Shown in pieces: positions 35,370-44,212 of a stretch of 64,000 nt of DNA. Source of the DNA: Pontibacter mangrovi. Lineage in GTDB: Bacteria > Bacteroidota > Bacteroidia > Cytophagales > Hymenobacteraceae. The stretch is from positions 1-64,000 of the forward strand of contig NZ_VFRQ01000013.1 of assembly GCF_006385705.1 (NCBI RefSeq). The letters run 5' to 3'. Under the pieces are notes generated by a model. It was not told the origin of the DNA. It searched no databases and saw nothing but the letters and a program-made list of their open reading frames with translations. The first letter of the stretch is position 1. Each line of letters begins with the position of its first letter. Made by a program: the position numbers and the translations under genes.

Positions 35370-36137
35370 ATGATAAACATAACGGAAAGACATCAGCTGA
35401 TACTGCAAAGACTGCAGGAGGAAGGCCGCGTTAGCATTCAGGAATTAAGCGATATGCTGGAGGTATCAGGTGTCACCATCCGAAAGGACCTAAAGTTACT
35501 TGAGGATAAGAACCTTTTATTCCGAACAAGGGGAGGCGCCTCTATCCACAACCCTTATACGATTGAGCGCCCTATAAATGAAAAAGAGCTCATCCATGCA
35601 GATGAGAAGCAAAAGATCGCAAAGGCTGCCCTCACCTTGATCAGAGACAACGACTCCATTATCATTGGCTCTGGCACAACTGTCTTTCAACTGGCCCGTT
35701 GCCTGCACCCCGCTTCGCATCTCACCGTCATTACACCTGCTGTTAAGGTAACACTGGAGCTTTCCACCAGACCCAATGTGGAAGTCCTTCAGCTAGGGGG
35801 ACTTATCCGGCCCAATTCTTCCTCTGTAGCAGGCTCGCAGGCTGAGCGCACCCTGGAGGGTATATCCTGCGGGATCCTCTTTTTGGGAGTAGACGGCATT
35901 GACCTGGACTTTGGCTTATCAATTACGAACCTGGCAGAGGCAAGTCTCAACGAAAAAATGATTGAGTCGGCACAGAAACTGGCGGTGTTGGCAGACAGCA
36001 CCAAGTTTGGCAGACGAGGCCTTGGAAAGGTCTGCAGCCTGGATCAGGTACATTATATTGTCACAGATAGTGGTGTGCAGCCAAGTGTGGTTGACGCATT
36101 GGAAGAACGCGGGATAAAAGTGATTATCGCAAAATAA
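35370..36137 (+). CDS. DeoR/GlpR family transcriptional regulator
   Basis: I chose the ATG at 35370 (MINITERHQLILQRLQEEGR); the frame stays open from 35241, but the extra 43 residues are hydrophobic and unlike the family. The 255-residue product has the DeoR helix-turn-helix (VSIQELSDMLEVSGVTIRKD) at about residues 21-40 and RTRGGASI next to it. A sugar-phosphate sensor domain follows with IIIGSGTTVFQLAR, LGGLIRPNSSSVAGSQAE, FLGVDGIDLDFGLS and ADSTKFGRRGL. DeoR proteins usually repress sugar or polyol genes and are released by a phosphorylated intermediate. It is divergent from the SusC-led locus, whose two FGGY kinases could make such an inducer. Confidence 0.94.
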   Translation: MINITERHQLILQRLQEEGRVSIQELSDMLEVSGVTIRKDLKLLEDKNLLFRTRGGASIHNPYTIERPINEKELIHADEKQKIAKAALTLIRDNDSIIIGSGTTVFQLARCLHPASHLTVITPAVKVTLELSTRPNVEVLQLGGLIRPNSSSVAGSQAERTLEGISCGILFLGVDGIDLDFGLSITNLAEASLNEKMIESAQKLAVLADSTKFGRRGLGKVCSLDQVHYIVTDSGVQPSVVDALEERGIKVIIAK

Positions 36138-36661
36138 CAGCCTATTATCCCCCTTCCCACCAGCACACCTTGAGGCAAAGGGCCGGTCCGGAAAGCGCAT
36201 GCCCCAGGCTGGTAGCTTGGCTTCAGTATCCTGTTGTCCTTCCACTTGCCTGGGCATGCGCAAGAGGTAAGCCAACTTCCACGTTACAACAGCCCCACCT
36301 TAGTAAGGTACAATCTTTATTACTTGTAAAAGGAAGCTTCATCAATGCATACTTTTATTCATACCTTTCAAGCCAGCTGCTTCTACTTTTGTCTGGAAAG
36401 CCCTCATACCCTTTGCCATTAGAATTAACCGTAAGGAGGATAGTTATCAAAACGGTGCTAGTAGGCACTTCCTGGTTAGGTAAGGCAACATACAGTTCAA
36501 CGTTAAACTCCTGCCTATTGCTAACAGAAGCAGCAGCCTGTGCCCGTTTTTCTGAAGGGGATGCCTGATAGCTTGTAACCGAAGCGCGTATCGCTTATCT
36601 TAGGCATGCTATTTACACGAAGAACCAAAGGCAATGCGCTCTACTCCTACCCCCTACCACC
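36138..36661. other. Intergenic region with a long inverted repeat
   Basis: Frames here are not protein-like. The notable item is the inverted repeat at 36195-36261, described separately. No promoter was recognised for the downstream phosphoesterase gene. Confidence 0.4.
36195..36261. repeat. Inverted repeat downstream of the DeoR gene
   Basis: GCGCATGCCCCAGGC at 36195-36209 and GCCTGGGCATGCGC at 36248-36261 are complementary except for one extra C, with a 38-base loop. It could be a terminator for the deoR transcript, a protein-binding site, or a degraded element end. No T tract follows. Confidence 0.5.
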
Positions 36662-38488
36662 ATGGCCAGCGATAAGTCCAGCGTGAATATCGGAAAAGTG
36701 GCTTTCAGGCGAAAGCCCATGGTGCGCTGGTTCAACCCGCTGCAGCTGCTGGATACGGCGGTTCGGGTAACAGTCTCCTCTGTGTTCAGCACCTATGCCG
36801 ACAAGCGGGAGTCGTTTGCCACGACTCGCAAGGCGTCTTCCTACGACTACAGCGGCCGCAAGGAACTGTGGCTGGACTACATTGCCGATGTCGGCGACGG
36901 CTGGAACCCCACCTACTACACCGCCTACCTGCTGGCGCGGAAAGAGCTGCCCTTCGGTAGCACGGTTACCCGGCGCGGGGACCTGCTGGTAATGGGCGGG
37001 GACCAGGTATACCCGACCCCGGCCCGCACAGAGTATCATGACCGGCTGTGGGGACCCTACGAGTGCGCCTTCCCCAAACAGGCCGCGCCGCCAGGCTGCA
37101 CCGCACCGGAGCCTCACCTTTTTGCCATCCCCGGTAACCACGACTGGTATGACGGGCTCAGCAGTTTCCTCAAGCAGTTCTGCCAGGAGCGTCAGATCGG
37201 CGGCTGGTCCACCCGGCAGGAGCGCAGCTACTTTGCCCTGCGATTGACCTCCACCTGTTGGCTGTGGGGGATTGACATCTCCCTTAATGCCGACATCGAC
37301 AAGCCTCAGCTCGACTACTTTCGGGAGGTGGCCACCGAGCGCATGCAAGAGGGTGACCAGGTCATCCTGTGCACGGCAGAACCCGCCTGGGTACACTGCG
37401 AGAAAGCCCTGGCAAAGGAGCGGTACGAGAAACTGGCCTTTTTCAGGAAGCACTGCCTGGAGGATATCATCTACCGGGACCATCATAGGGATACTACCAG
37501 GCACCGGTCTCTTAGGCTTGTGCTTGTGCTGGCGGGGGACCTGCACCATTACGCCCGCCATACTCACGTGGCGGAGGGCAAGGCCGATACGCCTTACCTG
37601 ACGGCCGGGGGAGGCGGCACCTTCCTGCACCCGACCCACCATCTGAAGGACGCGCTGACCTGGCCCGACAAGCACAGCGGCAAAAACGAGCGGTTTGTGC
37701 TGGAGGAATGCTTTCCTCCCAGGCAAGTATCCCGGGGCTTACTTTTCCAAAACCTCCTGTTTCCGCTCAAGAATCCGTATTTCTGCCTGTTGCTTGGCCT
37801 GTTTTACCTGCTCATGGGCTGGCAGCTTTACAGCGACCATGGCCGCCTCTGGCAAATGGATTGGCCCGGGCTGAAAGATCTGTGGCCCTCGCCCCTGCTT
37901 CTGTTGCAGGCACTTGCCGGTAGTCCTTCCACGTTCTTTTTCATCGCGCTCTTAGGCATAGGCTTTGGTCTTTTTGCCGATCGGAAAGCCTCCCGTTACC
38001 CCACAGCCTTAGCTATGCTGGGCGGCATGCATGGCCTTCTCCATGCCCTGCTGGCATTGGCGCTCATCTGGCCCGGTGGCTACCTGCTGGCCTCTGTTTC
38101 GCCCGGGGGGAACAGCACCTTTACCTTATTGGAATATATGCTCGGCAAGGCAGGAATCGTGTTGCTGCTTCTCGTCGCCGGCACCCTTCTGGGGGGACTC
38201 CTCACCGGTATTTACCTGATTTTGATGAACCTGCTTTTAAAGGTGCATGACAGTGAGGCCTTCTCTGCCCTTCGCCACCAGGACCACAAGAACTTCCTGC
38301 GCCTGCACATCACCGAGCAGGAAATCACCCTCTATCCTATCGGGGTCAGGAAGGTGCCCCGCAGGTGGAAGAGAACAGCCGGCACGAAGGCCGGGAATTC
38401 CTTTTTTGAACCTGCAGCCGCCATGGACGGGCATCAGCCCTTTCTGATAGAGCAGCCGCTGGTTATTCCCTTACAAAAAGGCAAATAA
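36662..38488 (+). CDS. Metallophosphoesterase with C-terminal membrane domain
   Basis: The protein has 608 residues. An N-terminal calcineurin-like domain of about residues 60-330 shows VMGGDQVYPTPARTEYHDRL, AIPGNHDWYDGLSSF and VLAGDLHHYARH, all metal-binding blocks. From about residue 360 onward there are four to five hydrophobic segments, so the enzyme is tethered to the inner membrane. No signal peptide is visible at the N-terminus, which suggests that the catalytic domain faces the cytoplasm. It follows the DeoR gene on the same strand after 524 bp. Its link to the divergent phosphoesterase locus is by position only. The substrate is unknown; large metallophosphoesterases of this kind occur in several Bacteroidota. 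Confidence 0.85.
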   Translation: MASDKSSVNIGKVAFRRKPMVRWFNPLQLLDTAVRVTVSSVFSTYADKRESFATTRKASSYDYSGRKELWLDYIADVGDGWNPTYYTAYLLARKELPFGSTVTRRGDLLVMGGDQVYPTPARTEYHDRLWGPYECAFPKQAAPPGCTAPEPHLFAIPGNHDWYDGLSSFLKQFCQERQIGGWSTRQERSYFALRLTSTCWLWGIDISLNADIDKPQLDYFREVATERMQEGDQVILCTAEPAWVHCEKALAKERYEKLAFFRKHCLEDIIYRDHHRDTTRHRSLRLVLVLAGDLHHYARHTHVAEGKADTPYLTAGGGGTFLHPTHHLKDALTWPDKHSGKNERFVLEECFPPRQVSRGLLFQNLLFPLKNPYFCLLLGLFYLLMGWQLYSDHGRLWQMDWPGLKDLWPSPLLLLQALAGSPSTFFFIALLGIGFGLFADRKASRYPTALAMLGGMHGLLHALLALALIWPGGYLLASVSPGGNSTFTLLEYMLGKAGIVLLLLVAGTLLGGLLTGIYLILMNLLLKVHDSEAFSALRHQDHKNFLRLHITEQEITLYPIGVRKVPRRWKRTAGTKAGNSFFEPAAAMDGHQPFLIEQPLVIPLQKGK

Positions 38489-38942
38489 TCAAAAACTACG
38501 TTTCCCACCTCACCGTGCTGCTGCACCTGCTGGCGCGAAAAGAGTGGAACCAAGTTGAGTCAGGCTTTCTGTAAAAGCCTGGCCGCAGCACTTAGAATGG
38601 TCTGAAAAGCCTACATAGGTATTCCCAAAAAGCTTTTTGATTAAACATCCATTAATGAATTAGTCCTGAAACACCACCTATTGGATTATTAGAACTTCTG
38701 TTATCTCCTGCGAAATAACCGTTAAGAGATATTCCACCGTCAAAAATTATTTTGCTCATACTCTATTTCTTGATTTGTCAAAGCTGTCGTTTTACACAAC
38801 GCCCGCTAACGGTCAAGAATAAGTGTAAAGCGGGTTTCGGAGCGACTAGCTTCCAACCTACCACAAAGTTTCTTAGAAGCAAAAGCTCATTTTTTTGCTA
38901 CTTAGCCGGGGTTACGCTTTTACAAGGCAGGCAGTTCTTTGC
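38489..38942. other. Intergenic region with hairpin and GC-skewed repeat-like segment
   Basis: It contains the hairpin at 38561-38581 and, at about 38790-38930, a segment beginning ACACAACGCCCGCTAACGG that resembles noncoding repeats bordering gene cassettes in Bacteroidota. The resemblance is from memory of the pattern and is not verified. Confidence 0.4.
38561..38581 (+). terminator. Hairpin downstream of the membrane metallophosphoesterase gene
   Basis: CAGGCTTT and AAAGCCTG form a perfect 8-bp stem around CTGTA, 72 bases after the stop codon. No T tract follows, so terminator function is only likely. Confidence 0.4.
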
Positions 38943-39476
38943 TTACTTTTTTCGCTTGTAATGCAGTTGTGTCAATCCCGTATCAAACGTTATTGCTGTA
39001 ATAAATTCAAGTGTTTGCTCAGGTCTTCCGTCCTTAAAAAGTCTGGTTCCGTTACCTAGTAAAATTGGGATAACCGAAATTATAAACTCATCTACTAAGT
39101 CATGTTGCAATAGTTCATTTATAACTTCTGCACCACCATCACAATAAATATTTTTCCCTTTTTTAGACTTTAACCGTTCAACTAGTTGGGTCAGGTCTCC
39201 TGTATAGAAATTCGTTCTCCCTACTTGCGGTCTTTCCTTACTTGTTATGACATAAACATCCCGTTGTCCGTTATCGTAATGAGACGGGCCAATTTCTTTC
39301 AGCACATAATCATAGGTTTTCCTACCAATAATAATTGTGTCAATTGTGTCTGTAAATTCCGCATAACCATAGTCTTCTCCTTCCTTTTCAACCAATTTTA
39401 AGAAACTAAGGTCGTCATTAGGTTTTGCTATGTAGCCGTCTAAACTTGTTGCAATGAAAAGTGATATATCCCGCAT
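38943..39476 (-). CDS. Dihydrofolate reductase-like (RibD C-terminal fold) protein
   Basis: The 177-residue protein begins MRDISLFIATSLDGYIAKPN, the classic start of RibD-C/DHFR-fold proteins (YyaP/YwjB type). It continues with IIIGRKTYDYVL and DVYVITSKE, NIYCDGGAEVINELLQHDLV and IPILLGNGTRLF. These proteins bind NADPH; the physiological role of this branch is mostly unknown, and it is not a housekeeping folA. It lies 71 bp downstream of an AraC regulator gene. Both genes are visibly richer in A+T than their neighbours, which suggests recent arrival. Confidence 0.92.
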   Translation of the reverse strand: MRDISLFIATSLDGYIAKPNDDLSFLKLVEKEGEDYGYAEFTDTIDTIIIGRKTYDYVLKEIGPSHYDNGQRDVYVITSKERPQVGRTNFYTGDLTQLVERLKSKKGKNIYCDGGAEVINELLQHDLVDEFIISVIPILLGNGTRLFKDGRPEQTLEFITAITFDTGLTQLHYKRKK

Positions 39477-39547
39477 TTGCTTTGAGTTTTAGTGTTTCTG
39501 CAAAATTACGTTGTACAACCACTTGCACTTTGTAAAAATGCGACAAA

Positions 39548-40282
39548 TTAAAGTAGTGATGGAGAAAGCCCTGTATAACGCTTGATTTCATTGGCAAGAT
39601 GCGAATGGTCATAATAGCCACATTCAAAGGCTATTTCTAAGAAGCTTTGGTTTTCGCCTGAATTTTTGATGATGCTCAAAGTATTTTGAAAGCGAATAAT
39701 ATTTGAATATTCTTTTGGAGAAATTCCTATGTGCTTTTTAAAGTTTCGCTCAAGTTGTCTTACAGTTATAGAATTTCGTTTTGAAAGTTCGTCAATGCTA
39801 ATATGCCCTTTTTTTGTATGTATATCATTGATAACAGATTGTAATGAATTGTTTTGGCCTTTTTTTCTGTCGCAAAAAAATTGGTTCAAATAATGGGATG
39901 GGTTTTCAAGGATTTTATTAACATTAAATGAATTGGATTTCTCAAATTCGACAGTATGGTTAATCAATTCATTTTGTGAAACATAGTTATAGAAGTTAGC
40001 AAAAGTTGCAGGTTTGAGGCAAACCCCTAACAAATGTGTTTTGCTTTCAATAAAACTATCTTTAAATGAAGTCATTGCACCAACCACATAAGTTTTCCCA
40101 AATTCTAAAGAAACTGAGCCATTGTCTGTCAAGCAAGTATTGCCCAAATTCATTACGAAGCCTGCACAACCATCAGGAAAAATTCGCTCCCATTGTCTAT
40201 CAAATTCGTCTCCTTTCAATTCCCAATAGGAATGAATAAAGGAGGATAATTCTTTACACGGTGTTGTTTCTCTATACTTCAT
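39548..40282 (-). CDS. AraC family transcriptional regulator with DUF6597-like N-terminal domain
   Basis: I placed the start at 40282 (MKYRETTPCKELSSFIHSYW) because the ten residues above it (from 40312) look like upstream readthrough; either is possible. The N-terminal domain of about residues 1-110 has the pattern RIFPDGCAGFVMNLG and LLGVCLKPATFANFY typical of DUF6597 AraC proteins. The C-terminal AraC DNA-binding domain contains SIDELSKRNSITVRQLERNF, KKHIGISPKEYSNIIRFQ, and the second helix-turn-helix in EIAFECGYYDHSHLANEIKR. It probably controls the neighbouring DHFR-like gene. The low G+C composition matches that gene. Confidence 0.92.
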   Translation of the reverse strand: MKYRETTPCKELSSFIHSYWELKGDEFDRQWERIFPDGCAGFVMNLGNTCLTDNGSVSLEFGKTYVVGAMTSFKDSFIESKTHLLGVCLKPATFANFYNYVSQNELINHTVEFEKSNSFNVNKILENPSHYLNQFFCDRKKGQNNSLQSVINDIHTKKGHISIDELSKRNSITVRQLERNFKKHIGISPKEYSNIIRFQNTLSIIKNSGENQSFLEIAFECGYYDHSHLANEIKRYTGLSPSLL

Positions 40283-40493
40283 TCGTTCTGGGTGTCGCAC
40301 AAAAGCCACCAACTTTTAAATTAACGCTTTATCATTTTCTATCAACGACACTTTCCTATTTATTGCCCTTATTCTGGAAGTACTTCTTTGCCTGGGCAGC
40401 CAGCAACACATGTACCTTCCGCCCCTGCTGGGGCATTTTGGGCCAGGTGATGGGGTGGTAACGGGCAATAAACGCCTAAAGAGGCCTTCTCGC

Positions 40494-41639
40494 TTAAAAG
40501 CTGATGCTGGCCAGCAGCTGACTTGAGATCAGGGTGCCACAGGCGTTCACACCGGTATACAGGGTGGTGTGGTTGTAGCGCCCTTCCAGCTTCAGCTCGC
40601 TTTTGTTTGCAAACGGCGAGAGCGCCAGGCCCGCACCGCCGCTCCACCCCACGGCCATTTTGTTGATGTCGGGTAGGTAGTTAAACGCCAGGCTGCTATA
40701 CTTTCGGTTGCCGCTCTGTGCTAACCGGTAATTAGCATGTGGACCGGCATTTAAAAAGAACTTGCCTTTTCCAGTGGTCGTGTACTTGAACAGGAGCGGT
40801 ACCCGGACATATTTCATGGCAATACGAATCTCATCAGGGTAAAAGGCGTCCTGCGTAAGAAGCTCCCCCTCGTAGCGGTGGTACTGCAATTCGAGCACAG
40901 ATGACAGGTGCCTGCCCACGTGGAACTCCCCAAACACCCCGATAGTAGGGTTGATGTATGTTCCGTAGTTGCCCGGTTTGGCTACCAGAACGTCAAGATC
41001 CACAGCACTGCTCGCTACACCTGCCGTTACCCCTTTTGTAAAGTATAACTGCGTTTTGTTGCGGTGCTCCACAACAGGCACATCGGGCGTGGCGCAGGTG
41101 TTGTAGGCGATAAAGAACCGCGACAGCCCCCTGACGCTGTAGCTATATTGCTTTATGAAGTCAGGGTCGTTGAAGTTGAAGGAAGGGCAACCGGTAAGAG
41201 CGACTTTCAGCGCGCCGCTGTACGTTCGTAGCTGCATAGGCTGCAGTTCGCCTCCCTTTTTCTGAAACAGGAAATGAGCCTTGCCAGCCTCATCCGTAAA
41301 TTTATACAGGCTCACTTCGCTCTCTATCAAATGCTTTAAAAACACCTGCTTGCCCGAAGCTGCCGTTGGCAGGGAGTCTGACACAAAACGTTCATTGCCG
41401 TACACCACCACTTTCACATTCTCTGGCCGTAGTTCCTGCCGCACGTCCCCCTGCCGGTCACCTTTGAAATAAAAGAGGTGACTGTTCTTTTTATCGCTGG
41501 CCCGCAAAATAGCTGCCTGCACTGTGTCGCCCTGCCATGTGACATAGTAGGAAGGCTTTCTTGACTGCGCCTGAGCAGGAAGAGATGCCGTTAGTAACAG
41601 AGTACTTACAGCAATGGCAATGTTGATGTTCATTTTCAT
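40494..41639 (-). CDS. Outer-membrane beta-barrel protein (PorT-like), hypothetical
   Basis: I chose the ATG at 41639 (MKMNINIAIAVSTLLLTASL), which gives a signal peptide ending AQAQ; the frame extends 16 codons upstream. The 381-residue product has an N-terminal segment of about 120 residues with YYVTWQGDTVQAAILRASDK, and then alternating strands ending in a barrel with FGEFHVGRHLSSVLELQYHR, YVRVPLLFKYTTTGKGKFFL and a terminal aromatic SISF. This matches the PorT/outer-membrane beta-barrel group. It probably sits in the outer membrane. No enzymatic motif or operon partner is seen. Confidence 0.75.
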   Translation of the reverse strand: MKMNINIAIAVSTLLLTASLPAQAQSRKPSYYVTWQGDTVQAAILRASDKKNSHLFYFKGDRQGDVRQELRPENVKVVVYGNERFVSDSLPTAASGKQVFLKHLIESEVSLYKFTDEAGKAHFLFQKKGGELQPMQLRTYSGALKVALTGCPSFNFNDPDFIKQYSYSVRGLSRFFIAYNTCATPDVPVVEHRNKTQLYFTKGVTAGVASSAVDLDVLVAKPGNYGTYINPTIGVFGEFHVGRHLSSVLELQYHRYEGELLTQDAFYPDEIRIAMKYVRVPLLFKYTTTGKGKFFLNAGPHANYRLAQSGNRKYSSLAFNYLPDINKMAVGWSGGAGLALSPFANKSELKLEGRYNHTTLYTGVNACGTLISSQLLASISF

Positions 41640-42261
41640 GTATTGTGTCTTAAGCTCTAGTGGCAACGATAGGCTGTCCTTCTGCAACAGCAGGTATTTA
41701 GCTTTTAAATATAAAAATATATCTTAATAATATTGCACTTGTCCTTTCTTGGGTAGTTGCTCAAATCAGCCCATCCCTTCAGTCACCTATTGAGATATGG
41801 AAAGCAAGAAGTGTGGCTGCTAAGACAGCCACAAGGTCAAAGGACCCAGCATCGCAACCGAGAAAGATCTGCGTAAGGAAATAAAAAAGTCATCCGAGCA
41901 GGTATCCTGACGCAGCGATGCCCCTGCGACAACATATGCACTAAAAGAGCGGGTTTCCCTTTTGCTGTCTTCCGCCCCCCTCCAGGCCCGCATTAGATCG
42001 GCAAGCCGGCCACCAGATAACCCCAGACAGGGGCAAGCCTCTCCCGATTTGAACCCCATACGGTTATTCCCTGTAGGCACTCTGTACCCAGCGAAGCCTC
42101 GGCAGTGATTTTATTGCTTGTAAACAGCTACTTCAAAAGCTTTTAATTTTCTAAATCTGTAATGGGGGCCTGCGTATATGAGCAACTTAAAAACCTTTAT
42201 TGTCGGTTTTATATAGATGCCCTGAATACAACGCTTTCGATTTAGCTTCTCCTAAAGGCGG
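41640..42261. other. Intergenic region, no gene supported
   Basis: A minus-strand frame at 41820-42080 is open, but its composition does not look like a protein. The segment at 41695-41740 is AT-rich and probably holds the promoter of the barrel-protein gene. Confidence 0.45.
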
Positions 42262-43785
42262 TCAGCGGTAGTTTTTTGTTTCGTCAATTTCTTCCTGTAT
42301 TCTTTTATTGATGTTTACTTTAGCCCCTATAAAAGTGTAAATGGAGGTTTGGTATTCCCTTGAGAAGGGGTTCGTGATCGAGTCCGACAGGAATGCAATA
42401 TGGAAATAGGGACTGGTTTCGTCTAATTCGCTGTCCCTGTCAGAATTGCTTTTGACCCTTATTAGATGATCATACGGTTGGTCGAGTTTAAACCAGTTGA
42501 CATAGTCGGCATTGAAAGAGACCGCCCTGATCTTCTTCTTGGTATAGTAATTAATGGCCCCGGCCTGGCCGTAGTTATCACAGAGCACCAGTGTTTTGGC
42601 TGGGTCAGGAAGAGCCGAATAAATTTTATCCACTTTGTAGGCCAGCTCTTTCCAGCCGAGCATATCGGCGTAGTCTTGTGGCAATGCATGGTCTTTACCG
42701 TCTTCCCACCGAAGCATTCCCAGGTCCTTGTACAGCCTTTGATGCTGCAGGATGTATTCCGGGCTTTTGTTAGGAAAAGCAACATTGTACATCGGAATAA
42801 AGAACAGAACCGGAATGGCAATGGCCATGGGTTGTAAATATCGCTTCCAACCGGTTTTCAATAGGTCGGCAAGATAAACAGCCCCGAAAGCGATATAAAT
42901 GGGATAGAGCCCCATGGCGTAATAATCCTTTGCCTTGAAATAAACAAAAACTGCAAGCGTAAAAATGATAGCCCAGAAAAAGGCTCTATACTTACGGAAG
43001 GGTTTGTAAAATAACAAGGCATAAAGAGCGGAAATGATGACAAACAAAGCGCCCAAATAAAATAGCAGCTGCGATTTCAAAAATCCCCACCTGTCTACAT
43101 TTACCAGTTGGGTCTCAGCCAATACCTTTAGATGATGCACAACCGGAAACCCGGTACGGTATTGCCATAAAAGGTTTGGCAGGATGAGCAGCAGCCCCAA
43201 GAGCAAGGACAGGTAAAGGTGCTTCTTGGCTAGTACCACCCGTTGTTCTGTCAACAAGATGGCCGGAAAAAGGCCTATCAGCAGGAAGACGATATTATAC
43301 TTATTCAAAAACCCGATAGCAAATACAATGGCTCCTAGGTAAAGCCACTTTGGCTTTTCTGTACGGATGTACTTTATGACAACGAAGTAAAGCGTTGTCC
43401 AGCACAGCACGTCTAAAGAGTTTGGTTGATAGAGGGTATTGAGCCTTAGCATGGCGGAAAACAAAACGCCGGTAGCTCCTAACACCAAAGCGAAAATGTT
43501 CCCATTCAGTTCTTCGATTGCTTTCCAAACAACAAAAATGGTTAAGGCTCCAAACAGGGCAGGAAAAAACTTAACCCAGAACAGGCCATTGCCCAGCAGC
43601 TTGATGAGGAAGGAGATCCAGGCAGTCATGGGAGGTATAGATAAATAACCCCACGCCAGATGGTTTGCCTGGTCAAGGTGCAGGAATTCATCACGTTGCA
43701 AATCATACTCAGGGCTTATCAGAATGTACTGCAAAAGGAATTTCAAGATGATAATCCCTGTTAAGATCATTGCTTTTCTTGCCAT
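42262..43785 (-). CDS. Glycosyltransferase family 39 (ArnT/PMT-like) membrane protein
   Basis: This 507-residue protein has 9-11 hydrophobic segments. Close to the N-terminus is YDLQRDEFLHLDQANHLAWG at about residues 24-43, with the acidic DE-type catalytic loop of GT39 enzymes, followed by the first periplasmic loop PPMTAWISFL. The soluble C-terminal part, from about residue 340, includes LVLCDNYGQAGAINYYTKKK. The family transfers sugars from lipid-phosphate carriers to proteins or lipids on the outer face of the inner membrane. Acceptor and donor are unknown. It is a single-gene unit. Confidence 0.9.
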   Translation of the reverse strand: MARKAMILTGIIILKFLLQYILISPEYDLQRDEFLHLDQANHLAWGYLSIPPMTAWISFLIKLLGNGLFWVKFFPALFGALTIFVVWKAIEELNGNIFALVLGATGVLFSAMLRLNTLYQPNSLDVLCWTTLYFVVIKYIRTEKPKWLYLGAIVFAIGFLNKYNIVFLLIGLFPAILLTEQRVVLAKKHLYLSLLLGLLLILPNLLWQYRTGFPVVHHLKVLAETQLVNVDRWGFLKSQLLFYLGALFVIISALYALLFYKPFRKYRAFFWAIIFTLAVFVYFKAKDYYAMGLYPIYIAFGAVYLADLLKTGWKRYLQPMAIAIPVLFFIPMYNVAFPNKSPEYILQHQRLYKDLGMLRWEDGKDHALPQDYADMLGWKELAYKVDKIYSALPDPAKTLVLCDNYGQAGAINYYTKKKIRAVSFNADYVNWFKLDQPYDHLIRVKSNSDRDSELDETSPYFHIAFLSDSITNPFSREYQTSIYTFIGAKVNINKRIQEEIDETKNYR

Positions 43786-44212
43786 TGGATGCGATGCTTT
43801 AAAACCCGGCTAACGTTTATTGATCAGGCCGTTACAAAGCCTAATGCTTCAGGCTTAAGATCTAATTTAGCATGTTTTTCTTTATCCGCTGCTCGAGCTT
43901 CAGCTTTCTTTTCTCATCGGGGAACAGGTACTGTCAGCTCCCAGAAGACAGCATCGCTTTCATGTAGAGATAGCCCCGTAACGCTGAATTTTGCTTATGA
44001 AAAGGAAATCATTTGCCCCCAGCAGTTCACAGTAAATAACCCCTCCAGGGGTACCCACAAGGAACACCCCTAGTAGTGGTGGTAGAAGTGAAGTTAATTT
44101 TTTTTATATCCTCTGCTCCGAAACGGTTCTACAACCGGGGAGCCGACACCCTATGCCTCCCGGCTTTTTCATTACCACCGGTATGGAAAAATCCGGCTCT
44201 AGCCACTGGCCG
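43786..44212. other. Intergenic region, no gene supported
   Basis: Short plus-strand frames here overlap the promoter side of the GT39 gene and the 3' side of ldhA. None has protein-like features. Confidence 0.45.

Noticed and set aside
36170..36568. 132-codon plus-strand frame after the DeoR gene
   Set aside because: It runs through the inverted repeat, has mixed composition and no family pattern.
41820..42080. 86-codon minus-strand frame between the barrel protein and GT39 genes
   Set aside because: It has no protein-like pattern, signal or neighbour. The region is better treated as noncoding.
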